DNA of 64,000 bases. It comes from Williamwhitmania taraxaci (GTDB taxonomy: Bacteria; Bacteroidota; Bacteroidia; Bacteroidales; Williamwhitmaniaceae). Positions 26,665 to 36,900 of the stretch are shown in pieces; within the stretch, counting starts at the first letter, position 1, and each line of letters begins with the position of its first letter. The position numbers and the translations under genes are program-made. The stretch spans positions 30,086 to 94,085 of the forward strand of contig NZ_FMYP01000001.1 in assembly GCF_900096565.1 (NCBI RefSeq). Direction: 5' to 3'. The notes under the pieces were generated by a model. It was not told the DNA's origin and ran no database searches. It was given only the letters and a program-made list of their open reading frames with translations.

Positions 26665-27753
26665 ATGAATATACTTTTTGATATAGGACACCCAGCACAT
26701 GTGCATCTTTATCGATACGCCATTAGCAAGTTAAAAGCAAATGGTCATAAAGTAATAGTAACTGTCAAAGAGATTCCAAGCGCAATTGACCTGCTAAATA
26801 AGTATGAAATACCGTATGTTTCACTCGGTAAGAAATTTGATCATATTTTACTAAAGGGACTTACTCAACTCAAATACAACTTCAACCTTTATCATATTGT
26901 AAGACGAGAGAAAATCGATATAGCAATTGGTTCATCAATTACCATCACGCATGTTTCGAGGATAACGCGTATGTGTTCAATTGTATTGGATGATGATGAT
27001 GCGAATGCGGTTGTTCTTTTTTCAAAGTTGGCACATCCTTTTGCACACTCCATTCTCTCGCCTGCTGCACTGAAGCATGATAGGCTTCGTATTAAGGATG
27101 TTACCTATAAGGGAACTCATGAGTTGTTTTATCTGCACCCAAACTATTTTAGCCCTGATCCTCATGTGTTGGAGGAACTTGGTATTAATCAGAGTGATAA
27201 ATTCTTTGTGCTAAGGTTTGTTGCTGTGAAAGCATACCATGACTTGGGTCAAATGGGGTTGACTACGGCGCAGAAACTTCAAATTGTAGAAACGTTGAAA
27301 CCATTTGGCCGAGTTCTCATTACAACTGAGCGTGAAATAGAACCTGAGTTAGCTGAGTATGCACTTAAAATCTCACCAGAACAGATACATCATCTTTTAT
27401 ACTACGCCACGCTTTATGTTGGAGATAGCCAAACAATGACATCGGAAGCCGCAATCCTTGGCACACCTGCCTTAAAGTGTAATAGTTTTGCGCATAAACT
27501 CTCTGTTCCTAACATGTTGGAGACTCAATATAATCTATGTTATGCATTCCAACCCGATGAGTTTGAGCAGATGATTCAAAAAATGAAAGATCTCCTTGCT
27601 AATCCGGATTTAAAGAAGAGTTGGGAGATTAAGCGTCGTCAATTCTTAGACGAGAGTATTGATCCAACTGAATTCTTAACTTGGTTTATTGAGAAATGGC
27701 CTAATAGTGCTAATGTGCTAAAGGAGAATGGCGATTATGCAAATCGGTTTTAA
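26665..27753 (+). CDS. DUF354 family protein (GT-B-like)
   Basis: The 362-aa protein starts with MNILFDIGHPAHVHLYR, the signature of the DUF354 family, and has GDSQTMTSEAAILGTPALKC near residues 253-272, a UDP-sugar-binding-like segment. DUF354 proteins have a GT-B/epimerase-like fold and occur in exopolysaccharide clusters. Their reaction is not known to me. It starts eight bases after the decarboxylase gene. Confidence 0.85.
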   Translation: MNILFDIGHPAHVHLYRYAISKLKANGHKVIVTVKEIPSAIDLLNKYEIPYVSLGKKFDHILLKGLTQLKYNFNLYHIVRREKIDIAIGSSITITHVSRITRMCSIVLDDDDANAVVLFSKLAHPFAHSILSPAALKHDRLRIKDVTYKGTHELFYLHPNYFSPDPHVLEELGINQSDKFFVLRFVAVKAYHDLGQMGLTTAQKLQIVETLKPFGRVLITTEREIEPELAEYALKISPEQIHHLLYYATLYVGDSQTMTSEAAILGTPALKCNSFAHKLSVPNMLETQYNLCYAFQPDEFEQMIQKMKDLLANPDLKKSWEIKRRQFLDESIDPTEFLTWFIEKWPNSANVLKENGDYANRF

Positions 27754-27775
27754 TAAATACTAGAGATGAATCCTT

Positions 27776-28678
27776 ATGAGAGATTTTACAATTATTCAAT
27801 ATACTAAAATGCTTAAAACCCTGCTTGCTCAGGGTTTTTCTTTTCAACCCTTTTTCGCATTTATCGAAAACCCTAATCCGAAGGTAATTATGCTTCGACA
27901 CGATGTTGATAAATTACCAGAGAACTCCCTGAAAACTGCCCAACTTGAGGCTTCTTTGGGTATAAGAGGTTCTTACTACTTCCGAACGGTTCCCTGCAGC
28001 TACAGCGTGGAAATTATCAGGGAGATTGCTCGCTTGGGGCATGAGGTGGGGTATCATTATGAGACGATGGATTCTGCTAGGTTAAAAGTTAAAGGGGATA
28101 AGTTAAAGGAAAAGGGGTTCGAGGTTAAAAATGAGAGGTCGAAGTGCAGCGAAGATCCCGATTTATCGGGGTTAAAGGACAGGAAAGACAATAGAGAAGC
28201 AGATATTGATAGGCATATAGATGCGGCGTATGAGGAGTTCTGCGAGAAGTTGGAGTTGATTAGAGGGCTTGTTCCTGTAACGACAATTTGCATGCATGGT
28301 AGCCCTCAATCGGCATACGACAATAAGGATATTTGGAGAAAATTTGATTACAAAGCACTTGGGGTTATCGGCGAACCTTACTTTGATATCGACTTTGATA
28401 AGGTTTTCTACCTAACCGATACTGGTAGGCGATGGAATGGATATAAGGTCTCTGTGCGCGATAAGATGCCGCAACAGGCGCGATGGGCTAGGGAAGGACT
28501 GATTTTCAAAACCACTACCGATATTATAAATGCAGCAAAGAGTGGCAGGTTACCCAACCAAATCATGATAACGGTTCACCCACAGCGGTGGAGCAATGCC
28601 GCAATTCCATGGGCCAAGGAACTGGTGTTGCAGAATATAAAGAATGTGGTGAAGTGGGCGATGATAAGAATGAGATAA
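27776..28678 (+). CDS. Polysaccharide deacetylase-like protein 2 with an in-frame repeat insertion
   Basis: This NodB-fold protein (300 aa) has LRHDVDK at residues 40-46 and VGYHYE at 91-96. After residue 101 it carries about 39 residues (RLKVKGDKLKEKG onward to KDRKDNR) rich in Lys, Glu and Asp. The family then resumes with AYEEFCEKLELIRGLVPVTTICMHGSP. The DNA of the extra piece (about 28078-28196) is made of the window's intergenic repeats: GTTAAAAGTTAAAG 7-mers and a GATCCCGATTTATCGGGG palindrome. The frame is kept, so the enzyme may still work, with the insert as a surface loop after motif 2. It is the last gene of the glycan cluster. Confidence 0.85.
   Translation: MRDFTIIQYTKMLKTLLAQGFSFQPFFAFIENPNPKVIMLRHDVDKLPENSLKTAQLEASLGIRGSYYFRTVPCSYSVEIIREIARLGHEVGYHYETMDSARLKVKGDKLKEKGFEVKNERSKCSEDPDLSGLKDRKDNREADIDRHIDAAYEEFCEKLELIRGLVPVTTICMHGSPQSAYDNKDIWRKFDYKALGVIGEPYFDIDFDKVFYLTDTGRRWNGYKVSVRDKMPQQARWAREGLIFKTTTDIINAAKSGRLPNQIMITVHPQRWSNAAIPWAKELVLQNIKNVVKWAMIRMR
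28078..28196 (+). repeat. Composite intergenic repeat inserted inside a coding region
   Basis: The segment contains GTTAAAAGTTAAAGG-type 7-mers, then AAGTGCAGCGAAGATCCCGA, the palindrome CCCGATTTATCGGG, then TTAAAGGACAGGAAAGAC. The same pieces form intergenic repeats at 414-529 and 28819-28920. Both ends fall in codons without shifting frame (length close to 117 or 120). Confidence 0.8.
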
Positions 28679-28680
28679 TA

Positions 28681-29007
28681 CAATTTGAAAATTTGGTGAT
28701 TTGATAATATGCCAATAAGACAATGTGCCAATGAGACAATTATTCAATGTGTTTACGCTAGCGCGGGATCTCCGCTGCACTCATACAACTCACCCTTTTC
28801 CGACTTCTGTTCACCCCCGATAAATCGGGATCGTCGTTGCTCACCGACCCCGTTGTCACGGGATCTCCGTTGCACTCCGACCCCGCCCGTTGTCACGGGA
28901 TCTCCGTTGCACTCCGACATTCACCATTCACTTTTTTTCAGTCTACATTTCACTGTGTTACTCTGTGTAAAGGGGTTAAGTTAAAGGTTGAAAGTTAAAA
29001 GACAGAA
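28681..29007 (+). repeat. Long direct repeat, copy 1 (before the HEPN/MNT pair)
   Basis: The copy starts CAATTTGAAAATTTGGTGAT and runs through TTATTCAATGTGTTTACGC, four palindromic modules (28757, 28819, 28850, 28885), TTTTTCAGTCTACATTTCAC and a 7-bp-period tail ending GACAGAA. The second copy at 30165-30454 has the same order but one fewer CCCGTTGTCACGGG module. Confidence 0.8.
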
Positions 29008-29340
29008 TACAGCAATCGGAAGTTGCTCGTCTTCAGTCTAAACTACTCTGTGTAAATCTGTGCGAATCTGTGGTATTAGTGGCTGAGAGTTAAAAGTCGG
29101 AAGTTGCTCGTCTATAATAAAAATTTCGCTGTGTAACTCTGTGTAAATTGAAGTTGCTCGAATACAGTCTGTATCCTAAATTTCTCTGTGTAAATCTGTG
29201 CGAATCTGTGGTAATTGAGGCTGAGAGTTAAAAGTCGGAAGTCGCTCGTCTATAATAAAAATTTCTCTGTGTAAATCTGTGGTGATTTTGGCTGAGAGTA
29301 GGGAATCAGAAGTTGCTCACTGGAGCATTAATACAATACA
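29008..29340 (+). repeat. TCTGTG-rich repeat block 1
   Basis: The block is made of about 90-bp units: a stretch of TCTGTGTAAATCTGTGCGAA type, then GTGGTAATTGAGGCTGAGAG, GTCGGAAGTTGCTCG, and TATAATAAAAATTTC. The units recur at 30456-30890 and 54120-54700. I see no gene in it. Confidence 0.75.
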
Positions 29341-29353
29341 CCACAATTTTCCT

Positions 29354-29361
29354 TACTTTTG
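29354..29361 (+). promoter_or_regulatory. Putative Bacteroidota -7 element before the HEPN gene
   Basis: TACTTTTG fits TAnnTTTG and ends 21 bases before the ATG at 29383. It overlaps the alternative TTG start at 29359, which makes that start unlikely. Confidence 0.5.
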
Positions 29362-29382
29362 AAAAGTAAAAGCGACAAACAA

Positions 29383-29802
29383 ATGGAAAAACGGTGGGAG
29401 CAGCGCTTTCGAAATTACAGCAAAGCGCTTAGTCAGATGGAGCTCTTCATTAGCAAGGGTGAGTTGAACAGCATGGAAGAGCAGGGGCTTATTAAGGCTT
29501 TCGAATACACATTTGCGCTGGCATGGAAAACCCTACAGGATTTCCTACGCGAGCAAGGCTACCCCGATATTGCAGGCCCAAGGCCTACTATTGAGCAGAG
29601 TTTTCAGGATGGATACATTGCCGATGGGGAAGGATGGATGCGCATGCAGCGTAGCCGAAATTTGACCAGCCACACCTATAATGAGGATACTGCCGCCGAA
29701 ATAGCAACCCTGATTAAAGCGGAATACATTCAACTTTTCCGTAGTTTATTTGCCAGACTTACGAAAGAGGAAACCTCCTCTTCGAGCCAGCTCTTCAGCT
29801 AA
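29383..29802 (+). CDS. HEPN-domain protein, nucleotidyltransferase substrate-binding (HI0074) family
   Basis: The 139-aa protein is an all-helical HEPN protein of the HI0074 type, which pairs with a minimal nucleotidyltransferase. The HEPN ribonuclease signature R-x4-H is present as Arg92-NLTS-His97 and is followed by TY. In studied HEPN/MNT modules the HEPN protein is an RNase toxin and the MNT protein neutralises it by AMPylation. The start is the ATG at 29383, because the upstream TTG lies within the likely promoter. The MNT gene follows after 10 bases. Confidence 0.85.
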   Translation: MEKRWEQRFRNYSKALSQMELFISKGELNSMEEQGLIKAFEYTFALAWKTLQDFLREQGYPDIAGPRPTIEQSFQDGYIADGEGWMRMQRSRNLTSHTYNEDTAAEIATLIKAEYIQLFRSLFARLTKEETSSSSQLFS

Positions 29803-29812
29803 AGCTATTACT

Positions 29813-30124
29813 ATGCCGTGGGGAATTTCCGATAGTTTACTTGCCGCTATTGTCTCTGTTTTTGTGCAGGACACGCATGTTCGCGAACTCATACTGTTTG
29901 GCTCTCGAGCGAGGCACACTAATAGGCCGGGGTCCGATTTCGATTTTGCCATTAAGGGCGTCAATTTGAATTTAGAAGTGTTGCTCAACCTCAATCTTGC
30001 CCTAGAGAATCTTAATACTCCTTACAAGTTCGATGTGGTTATATACGAACGAATAACCGACCATAATCTTATCAGTGAAATTGATACCCATGGTGTGGTT
30101 CTGATGAAAAAGGAGAATCTTTGA
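29813..30124 (+). CDS. Minimal nucleotidyltransferase (MNT), likely antitoxin of the HEPN pair
   Basis: The 103-aa protein has the MNT signature GS-x10-DxD: Gly30-Ser31, then Asp42-Phe-Asp44 in FGSRARHTNRPGSDFDFAI, with a third acidic residue in KFDVVIYE. I choose the ATG at 29813. A longer frame from 29750 would run into the upstream gene and lacks family similarity. In known HEPN/MNT pairs this protein transfers AMP to the HEPN toxin. The pair is bracketed by long direct repeats. Confidence 0.85.
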   Translation: MPWGISDSLLAAIVSVFVQDTHVRELILFGSRARHTNRPGSDFDFAIKGVNLNLEVLLNLNLALENLNTPYKFDVVIYERITDHNLISEIDTHGVVLMKKENL

Positions 30125-30164
30125 AATTGAAGATGAGATAAAACAATTTGAAAATGAGCCAGAA

Positions 30165-30454
30165 CAATTTGAAGATTTGGTGATTTGATAATGTGCCAAT
30201 TGCCTCAATATGTCAATGTGCCAATTATTCAATGTGTTCACGCTAGAACGGGTTCTCCGCTGCACTCATACAACTCACCCTTTTCCGACTTCTATTCACC
30301 CCCGATAAATCGGGATCGTCGTTGCTCTCCGACCCCGTTGTCACGGGATCTCCGTTGCACTCCGACATTCACCATTCACTTTTTTTCAGTCTACATTTCA
30401 CTGTGTTACTCTTTGCAAAGGGTTAAGTTAAAGGTTAAAAGTTAAAAGACAGAA
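30165..30454 (+). repeat. Long direct repeat, copy 2 (after the HEPN/MNT pair)
   Basis: It is colinear with 28681-29007. The first module has lost its stem (CGCTAGAACGGGTTCTCCGC in place of CGCTAGCGCGGGATCTCCGC), the TAAA module is intact at about 30302 and one TGTC module remains at 30335. The tail again ends GACAGAA. Confidence 0.8.
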
Positions 30455-30455
30455 G

Positions 30456-30890
30456 GTTGTCTACATTTCACTGTGTTACTCTGTGTCTCCACTGTGTTAC
30501 TCTGTGTAAAGGGGGTTAAGTTAAAGGTTAAAAGTTAAAAGTTAAAAGTTAAAAGTCGGAAGTCAGGAGTCCGAAGTCCGAAGTGGCTGGCCTACAGTCT
30601 GAATTCCTCTGTGTAAATCTGTGTAAAGGGGTTAAGTTAAAGGTTAAAAGTTAAAAGACAAAAAAAGACAGCAGTTATAAGTTACTCGATTACAGTCTAT
30701 AATAAATATTTCACAGTGTTACTCTGTGTTTCCACCGTGTTACTCTGTGTAACTTGAGGCTGAGAGTTAAAAGTCGGAAGTCAGAAGTTGCTCGTCTATA
30801 ATAAAAATTTCACAGTGTTACTCTGTGTGTTACTCTGTGTGTTACTCTGTGTGTCCATTGTGCAACTTTGTGTAACTTGAGGCTGGAAAT
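30456..30890 (+). repeat. TCTGTG-rich repeat block 2 with 7-bp-period tracts
   Basis: Alternating CACTGTGTTACTCTGTGT units and GTTAAAAGTTAAAAG 7-mers, with GAGGCTGAGAGTTAAAAGTC and GTTGCTCG links. It holds several short tandem copies of GTTACTCTGTGT near 30815-30850. I see no gene. Confidence 0.75.
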
Positions 30891-30926
30891 CCAACACCAT
30901 AAAAATTTCATGTCCACCAGTTAATG

Positions 30927-30963
30927 AAAAACGCCCCGACTTATTAGATCGGGGCGTTTTTTT
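30927..30963 (-). terminator. Intrinsic terminator of giant gene A
   Basis: Read on the minus strand, ACGCCCCGA and TCGGGGCGT form a 9-bp stem with a 9-base loop and a U-rich tail (the flanking A and T runs extend the stem). It begins right at the stop codon of the giant gene. Its sequence is almost identical to the terminator at 42848-42881. Confidence 0.9.
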
Positions 30964-33900
30964 ATTGTGCAAAGTTGTTGGGCACATGGTATTGTGGACC
31001 CGTTTCGGGTATTTTAAATACGGTTACCTTTTCGTTCCCAATATTTGTCCGGGTACACCCATTATTATCGGTTAGGAAAGTTATCGTGTAATAATAATTG
31101 GTAAACGGTGTTGCTCCATCAACATATGCAGGAGGTGTTGCCGGCGAAAAGGTATACGGATCTGCTGCAATTGTTGGTATAACTTGGGTTATTGGTATTG
31201 CAGCCTGATCGGAGATAGTTACCGTAAATGGACTTGCGCCGGCTGTAAAGTCGATAACAATTTCGGTATTATCGCCGTTGCAAAGCGTATCGAGCACCGG
31301 ATTAATCGCTATAGTTGCATTGGGTAATGGATTAACCGTTACTGTTCTACTTAAGTTCATGTTTTCGGTACATAGAGTGGTGGTGTTTTGGGCTATAGCG
31401 GTATACGTTCCAACAATGGTTTGTAAACCGAAGCTGATCACAGCACCTATTCCGGCAACGGTATTCCCGGTAGTTACACCATCGCGATACAGGGTATAAT
31501 CAACGCCTACAACAGAGCCATTCAATCCAACGGCAACCCCTGTTCCTCCCGTACAGTATGCTCCGCCTCCCGTAACGCTGAAGATCTGGGGTAATAGATT
31601 AACTGTAACACCCATGGACAGCGGAGCGCTATTGCCACATCCGTTTGTTGTATACACACTGAGCGAACCACTTCCTGCATCGCTTGCAAAATTGAGGCTA
31701 GCCGAATTGCCGTTAGCGGTAACTACTGTATTTAATCCTGTATAAGCCCAAGTATATGTTACCGTTGGATCATTTGCTACGGAATAGAGAACGTTTTGTT
31801 GACCGCGACAAACACTCGACGAGCTTAAAATAAATGAAACAGGTTTAACCGGGTTTAACGGAAAGGTTATTATAACATCGTCGAAAGAGGAACAGCCACC
31901 ATTGGTTATGGTCCACCGGAGGGTGTACGATGAGCCATTGGTGCCGGTAAATAGGCTATTAAAAATAGTAGGGTTACTTACTGTACCGCCAATACCGCTA
32001 ATAATACTCCAGAGTCCGGTTCCGGTAGTAGGTTCATTGCCTGCTAGCGTGGCACTTGTTGCCCCACAAATGGATTGGTCACCTCCTGCGGTGGCGGTAG
32101 TAGGAACTGTATAGGTTGTCACAATTGCAGGATCGACAACTCCAGTAACTACCGGCGCAATATGAGGCAGATTATTGTAAGTGAAGCTGATTAGTTGATA
32201 GGTTGTCCCAGATGCATCTGTTGGCAGAGTAAAGGGTAATGCACTTACGGTAATGGGCGCTTGTGCAACTCCACCCTTTTCATAATTCAGAATATAATTC
32301 AGGTTGGTTGCATCGACACCGGTAAATGACACCGGTATTCCCAAAGCACCACATACAGCTGCTGCGGGATTTAACCTAGCTCTGGGTTTGGTTACATTGA
32401 TACATGCAGTAGAAAAATCGCTCGTTCCTGTTCCCGGGATAGTTATCCTACTCGTGGTTGTAACCGTTCCGTTATTGTTATTGCCAGAGGCTGTCGAGGT
32501 TGTTATTTCTTCCCACTTGGTTGTACCCGTATTGTAGGTTGCAACGCGCATATCCGTCAATCCATTTTGTGTCATTAAAGGAGTTAAATCGCTTGATGGA
32601 TCCCATTTCAAGTTAACAATTGCTTGACTTGAGGCAGGAGCATTTATTGTCCAATAATCTTTTGAATTGACATAAGTAAGAGGCGCAGTAAAGCTGGTAT
32701 AGGTAGGATTTGGATTAAAATACTCAGCAGTCCAGAGCAAAGTGCCTGTTTGTGTTTGCGATAGGGTGAGTTTGTTTCCAAGATTCGTATCTTTTCCAAG
32801 AGGGAAAATGAAGTCATCACCCTGATTGATACTCTTAATTAAGGGGCCGTCGACAAATGAAGAAACACTACCGCCTGAAGGCGTAACACAGTTAATTGCG
32901 GTATTGGTTATCGTCAATTTACTGGTTGAATTGGTTGTAATGTTTCCATTGGTCAATAATAGATTTCCACCAACTTCAAAGGCACCTCCGGTATTAATGG
33001 TGAGTCCGGTTGGATTATTTATTTCGAAATGGTTGAATGCATTTGCTCCGGAAAAGTCACCCAACGTACCACCAATAATTTGTGGAGCCGAACCTGCAAA
33101 GCTGACAATAGCACCTGCACCACTACCACAAATAAACGCACCGGTATTGTAGCGCTCCATCGTTCCTTGAATGATGAGTTTTTTATTACTTACACTATTG
33201 TCGAGGGTTGGACCATCTATTAATAGCTGCGTGCAAATGGTAAGGTCCTTGTTTGGTAATGCCCTTACACCAGTGCCAGTAAAGTGGAGTTTAGGAATTG
33301 ATGAAAACAGGTCGGCAATAATCGTAAAACTTCGTGTTCCACCATATTCAAGTGTAGCACTGTTTGCACAATCGAAGAAATTGGTATAACGTCCGGCAGG
33401 GAAAGTGGCACTTTCGAGATAAAGGGTTCCATTTCCGTAAACGGTACCAAAGTTGTTGCCCATGTATGGATATACCACTCTCAATCGACCATTGATTGTC
33501 ATACGGTAGGTGAACGCATAATTTGCATCAATTGAAACCGTATCTTGAGGACTGATGGTAACAATAAATCCATTTGGACCGGTGGTAAGTACATAAGGAT
33601 CAATTATGTTTATTTGTTCCCAAATGGCTGGATTATTCCAGTCGCCATCGGCAATACTTCTAAATTCAGGAACATTATTGGGTAGTGCCGCATCAATACC
33701 GCAGGTATACTCTCCACTAAGGTTATCGGAAAGAGGATAATCAAATGTAATGGTATTGATTGTTTCATTAACATTATCGGTAGTTGGCCCGGTGGCCGAT
33801 TTAATCCAGCTTGTTCCGATAGGAGGATTTAGTAACGCCGCTGCGATATATTCGGCTTCGGTATTTATTCCGTTTACCTTAACATCGGCTTGCAGGTAAC

Positions 33901-36900
33901 TAAACACAAGCGATCCGGCAACACCCTTAATTCCATCACTTTTTACTTCCCAGTAATAACCCAAAACATTGTTTGGATCGAATACTCCCGGGTGATTAGA
34001 GTTAACATTGCTTACCCGAATATAGCCAACTTGTGTATTAGCGGTATAGGTTAATACTGCCGGGGTGTATTTATCGGAGGTACCTAACGGATAGACAAAT
34101 GTTAACCCCGGACCACTATACACATCGAAATATTTTTGCAAGCCTAAATCGCTAAAAACTCCATCGGTAGTAATCATTTTAGTTTTGCTAAATGAACTTC
34201 CTTCAATCGAACTATTCACCCCTAGGGTAAGCAGGAATTCGTTAATATCGAAAATACCGGTAGTAAGTTTAAAGTTTTTCTGTAGGGTAATATCGTTGAG
34301 CAGGGTAGCACCGGCGGAATTGTTCAATTCTAAACGGCCGAAGGTGCCGGTACCGGAAATGGACTGCAAGTTGCTGCCATTTAAAATCACACCTCCCTGA
34401 ACGGCATCGCCATCGTAGTTGGCCTTATTAATCAGATTCCCCTTAACATTAACATTAAACGTGCTATTTAGCAGCTGACCCGTTCTGAGTTCAAGGTTAT
34501 TGAAAACGGTAATATCTCTGATTAAGGTAAGTGAGGTAACCGGATTGACCAACAGATTATAGAAATCGGTGGCCGTATTGCCTTGAATAGATTGAATACC
34601 ACCACTAAAAGTAGTAAGGTTGTTGTAATGGTTGTATGCCCCATTATTGGTAAAACCACCTTTAACAGTAAGGTTTATATTGAGGTTTGTATTCATGTCG
34701 AGAATACTGTTTGCATTGCTCAACATCAGGTCGCCATTAAGCGTTAATGCGCTAGTGAAAATGGTGACTTTTGCATTACGAGCTGTTCCTGACGTTTTGC
34801 CGGTAATTGTTAAGTTATTTAGTGCAACGTTTGCATCAAGGATATAGTTTTGAACGGCGTCAACCACTGGTCCAATCGACGGACTTTGGGTAAAAATTAT
34901 TTCGCCACCGGTAACCGTACTCGATGCGGCACGAATGTATAAGTCGCCGAAAGTAGTTCCGCCACCACGCACAATAGTAATGGTACCTCCGGACATATTG
35001 AAAACACTACCCGGATTGTTCTCCACCTCAAACTTAGCATTTCCAGGAATTGCCGCTTGACCGTTAACTATTAAATTACCACCACTCTGGTAATATTTCA
35101 ACACACCATTTGTTGAAGAAGGGTTTCGGCGTATTTGGCCATTAACAATCAGATTACCCCCACGAATATCGATGGTTGACGCACCACCGCCGGAATATTC
35201 AATATCGTTATTATTCACAGTGGTGCCATTGATTGGGCCAACGTATACCTTTCCGTTCGCTACCGTTAGCTTACCATTCAGGTATAAATCGTTTGTATTA
35301 ACATTGCTATTGGCAATTAATATATTTCGATTGGACGCATTGTCCGGATAGTCGATATATAAGCCCGCTGTTGATGGAATGGTAAATGGAGTTGCTCGGG
35401 TGATGGTAAAATCCGTACCGGGATCGGTACGACTATATTTTAGCGTTCCGTTTTGTAGGGTCAACCAATTATCATTTGGGGTGGTGAGTGTGCCACCAAT
35501 GTTTATGGTAAGAGTATCGGCCTGCGATGTACCTTTGTTTACGGTAACATTACTAAATACTGTTGTTGGTGTGCCGGCAGTATTTGTAATTGATGCTGAA
35601 TTCATTCCAAAGAAAGTAGTATAAACATTATATGCACGACCACCGCTAGTACTACTCAAGGTAACACGATTATTATTGATAAGTGAACCACCAATAGCCA
35701 GCGTATTTGTAATAACAGGAGTGGCAAAAGGATATGCAGCATAGTATTCCATAACTGCTCCTTCGGCAATCGTAACATTCCCTTCAACAATTAGGTGTTG
35801 TGGCGTTTGGTCGTTAAAAAACTCAAAAGAACCCGCATTTATATTAAGATTCCCCATTACTCTTATGGTTTTCTCAATAGTTGGATTATATGCTGTTGCA
35901 TCCCCATAAGGCCAAATGTTCGTATTCCAACTCATTGCAATCCATGCTGTTGTTGCATCGCCTGTGCATGTTAAATCACCATAAATTGTTGTATAGGCAT
36001 TATTTGGCAACACAAGATTATCGCCTCCTTTTGCCCTTACAATAAGGTTGCCGTATTGAGTAACATTTGCTGGAAGAATGTATAAGGCACCCACGTCTCC
36101 ATCAATATCGTAAAACTCGGTTGTCCCGGAATTTACATTGAAATCGGTAAAATCCCCCGAAGGAAATGTGAAAAAGCCGGGTATTGTATTATTGGCTGTT
36201 GCTGGAGTTGTAACCCGAAATAGGCCATTTCCGTTGGGATGTGAAAGAACAATACTAAACGTACTTCCAGTGTAAGTATAAATATCCAAAATTGCTCCCG
36301 TTTCAATTTGTAAACTAGCGCAGCTGGCATTTGCCGTAAGGGTAACGGTGTTATTATTTCCTATTACAACAACATCGTTAGCTCCTGGAGTAGTTGATGC
36401 TGGAAGTCCTGCATGTCCTGTATTAGACCATGTTGAAGCAACATTCCACGGGCCAGAAGTTAAACTGTAAAACTTAGTAGGTGTTCCAAATGGTTCGCCC
36501 CCATTATCGTCGCCAGCCGTAAACTCGCCATCAATATAATTAACCCCGGCTAATGTAGTTCCTGCTCCACCAATAACATTATTAATAGCGTCGTCTACAT
36601 CGTTTACAGTCCCTTTAGTCCAGGTATAAGTTGTATTGTTATATTTAGCTGCTTTATATTCATCCTCCGTAATTCCAGTACCTGTAACCACATCGTTTTG
36701 AGAATAGCTATATGAATGGGTAATCGTTGCCGAACCTAATGTAAAACCAGCCGATTTCACCCTCCAAAAATAGGTAAGGCTTCGGTTTTTCATTGTAGTG
36801 TTCGGGTGTTCATATCCAACAGGAACTATCGTAATTGAACCATAAGTTGTTGGAAGCGTTCCAAAAGCAATGGTGGCAGGCGTATACTTTACTGCTCTTG

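Noticed and set aside
29008-30890. A CRISPR array
   Set aside because: Repeat units vary in length and sequence, spacers are themselves repeated, and no cas gene is present.
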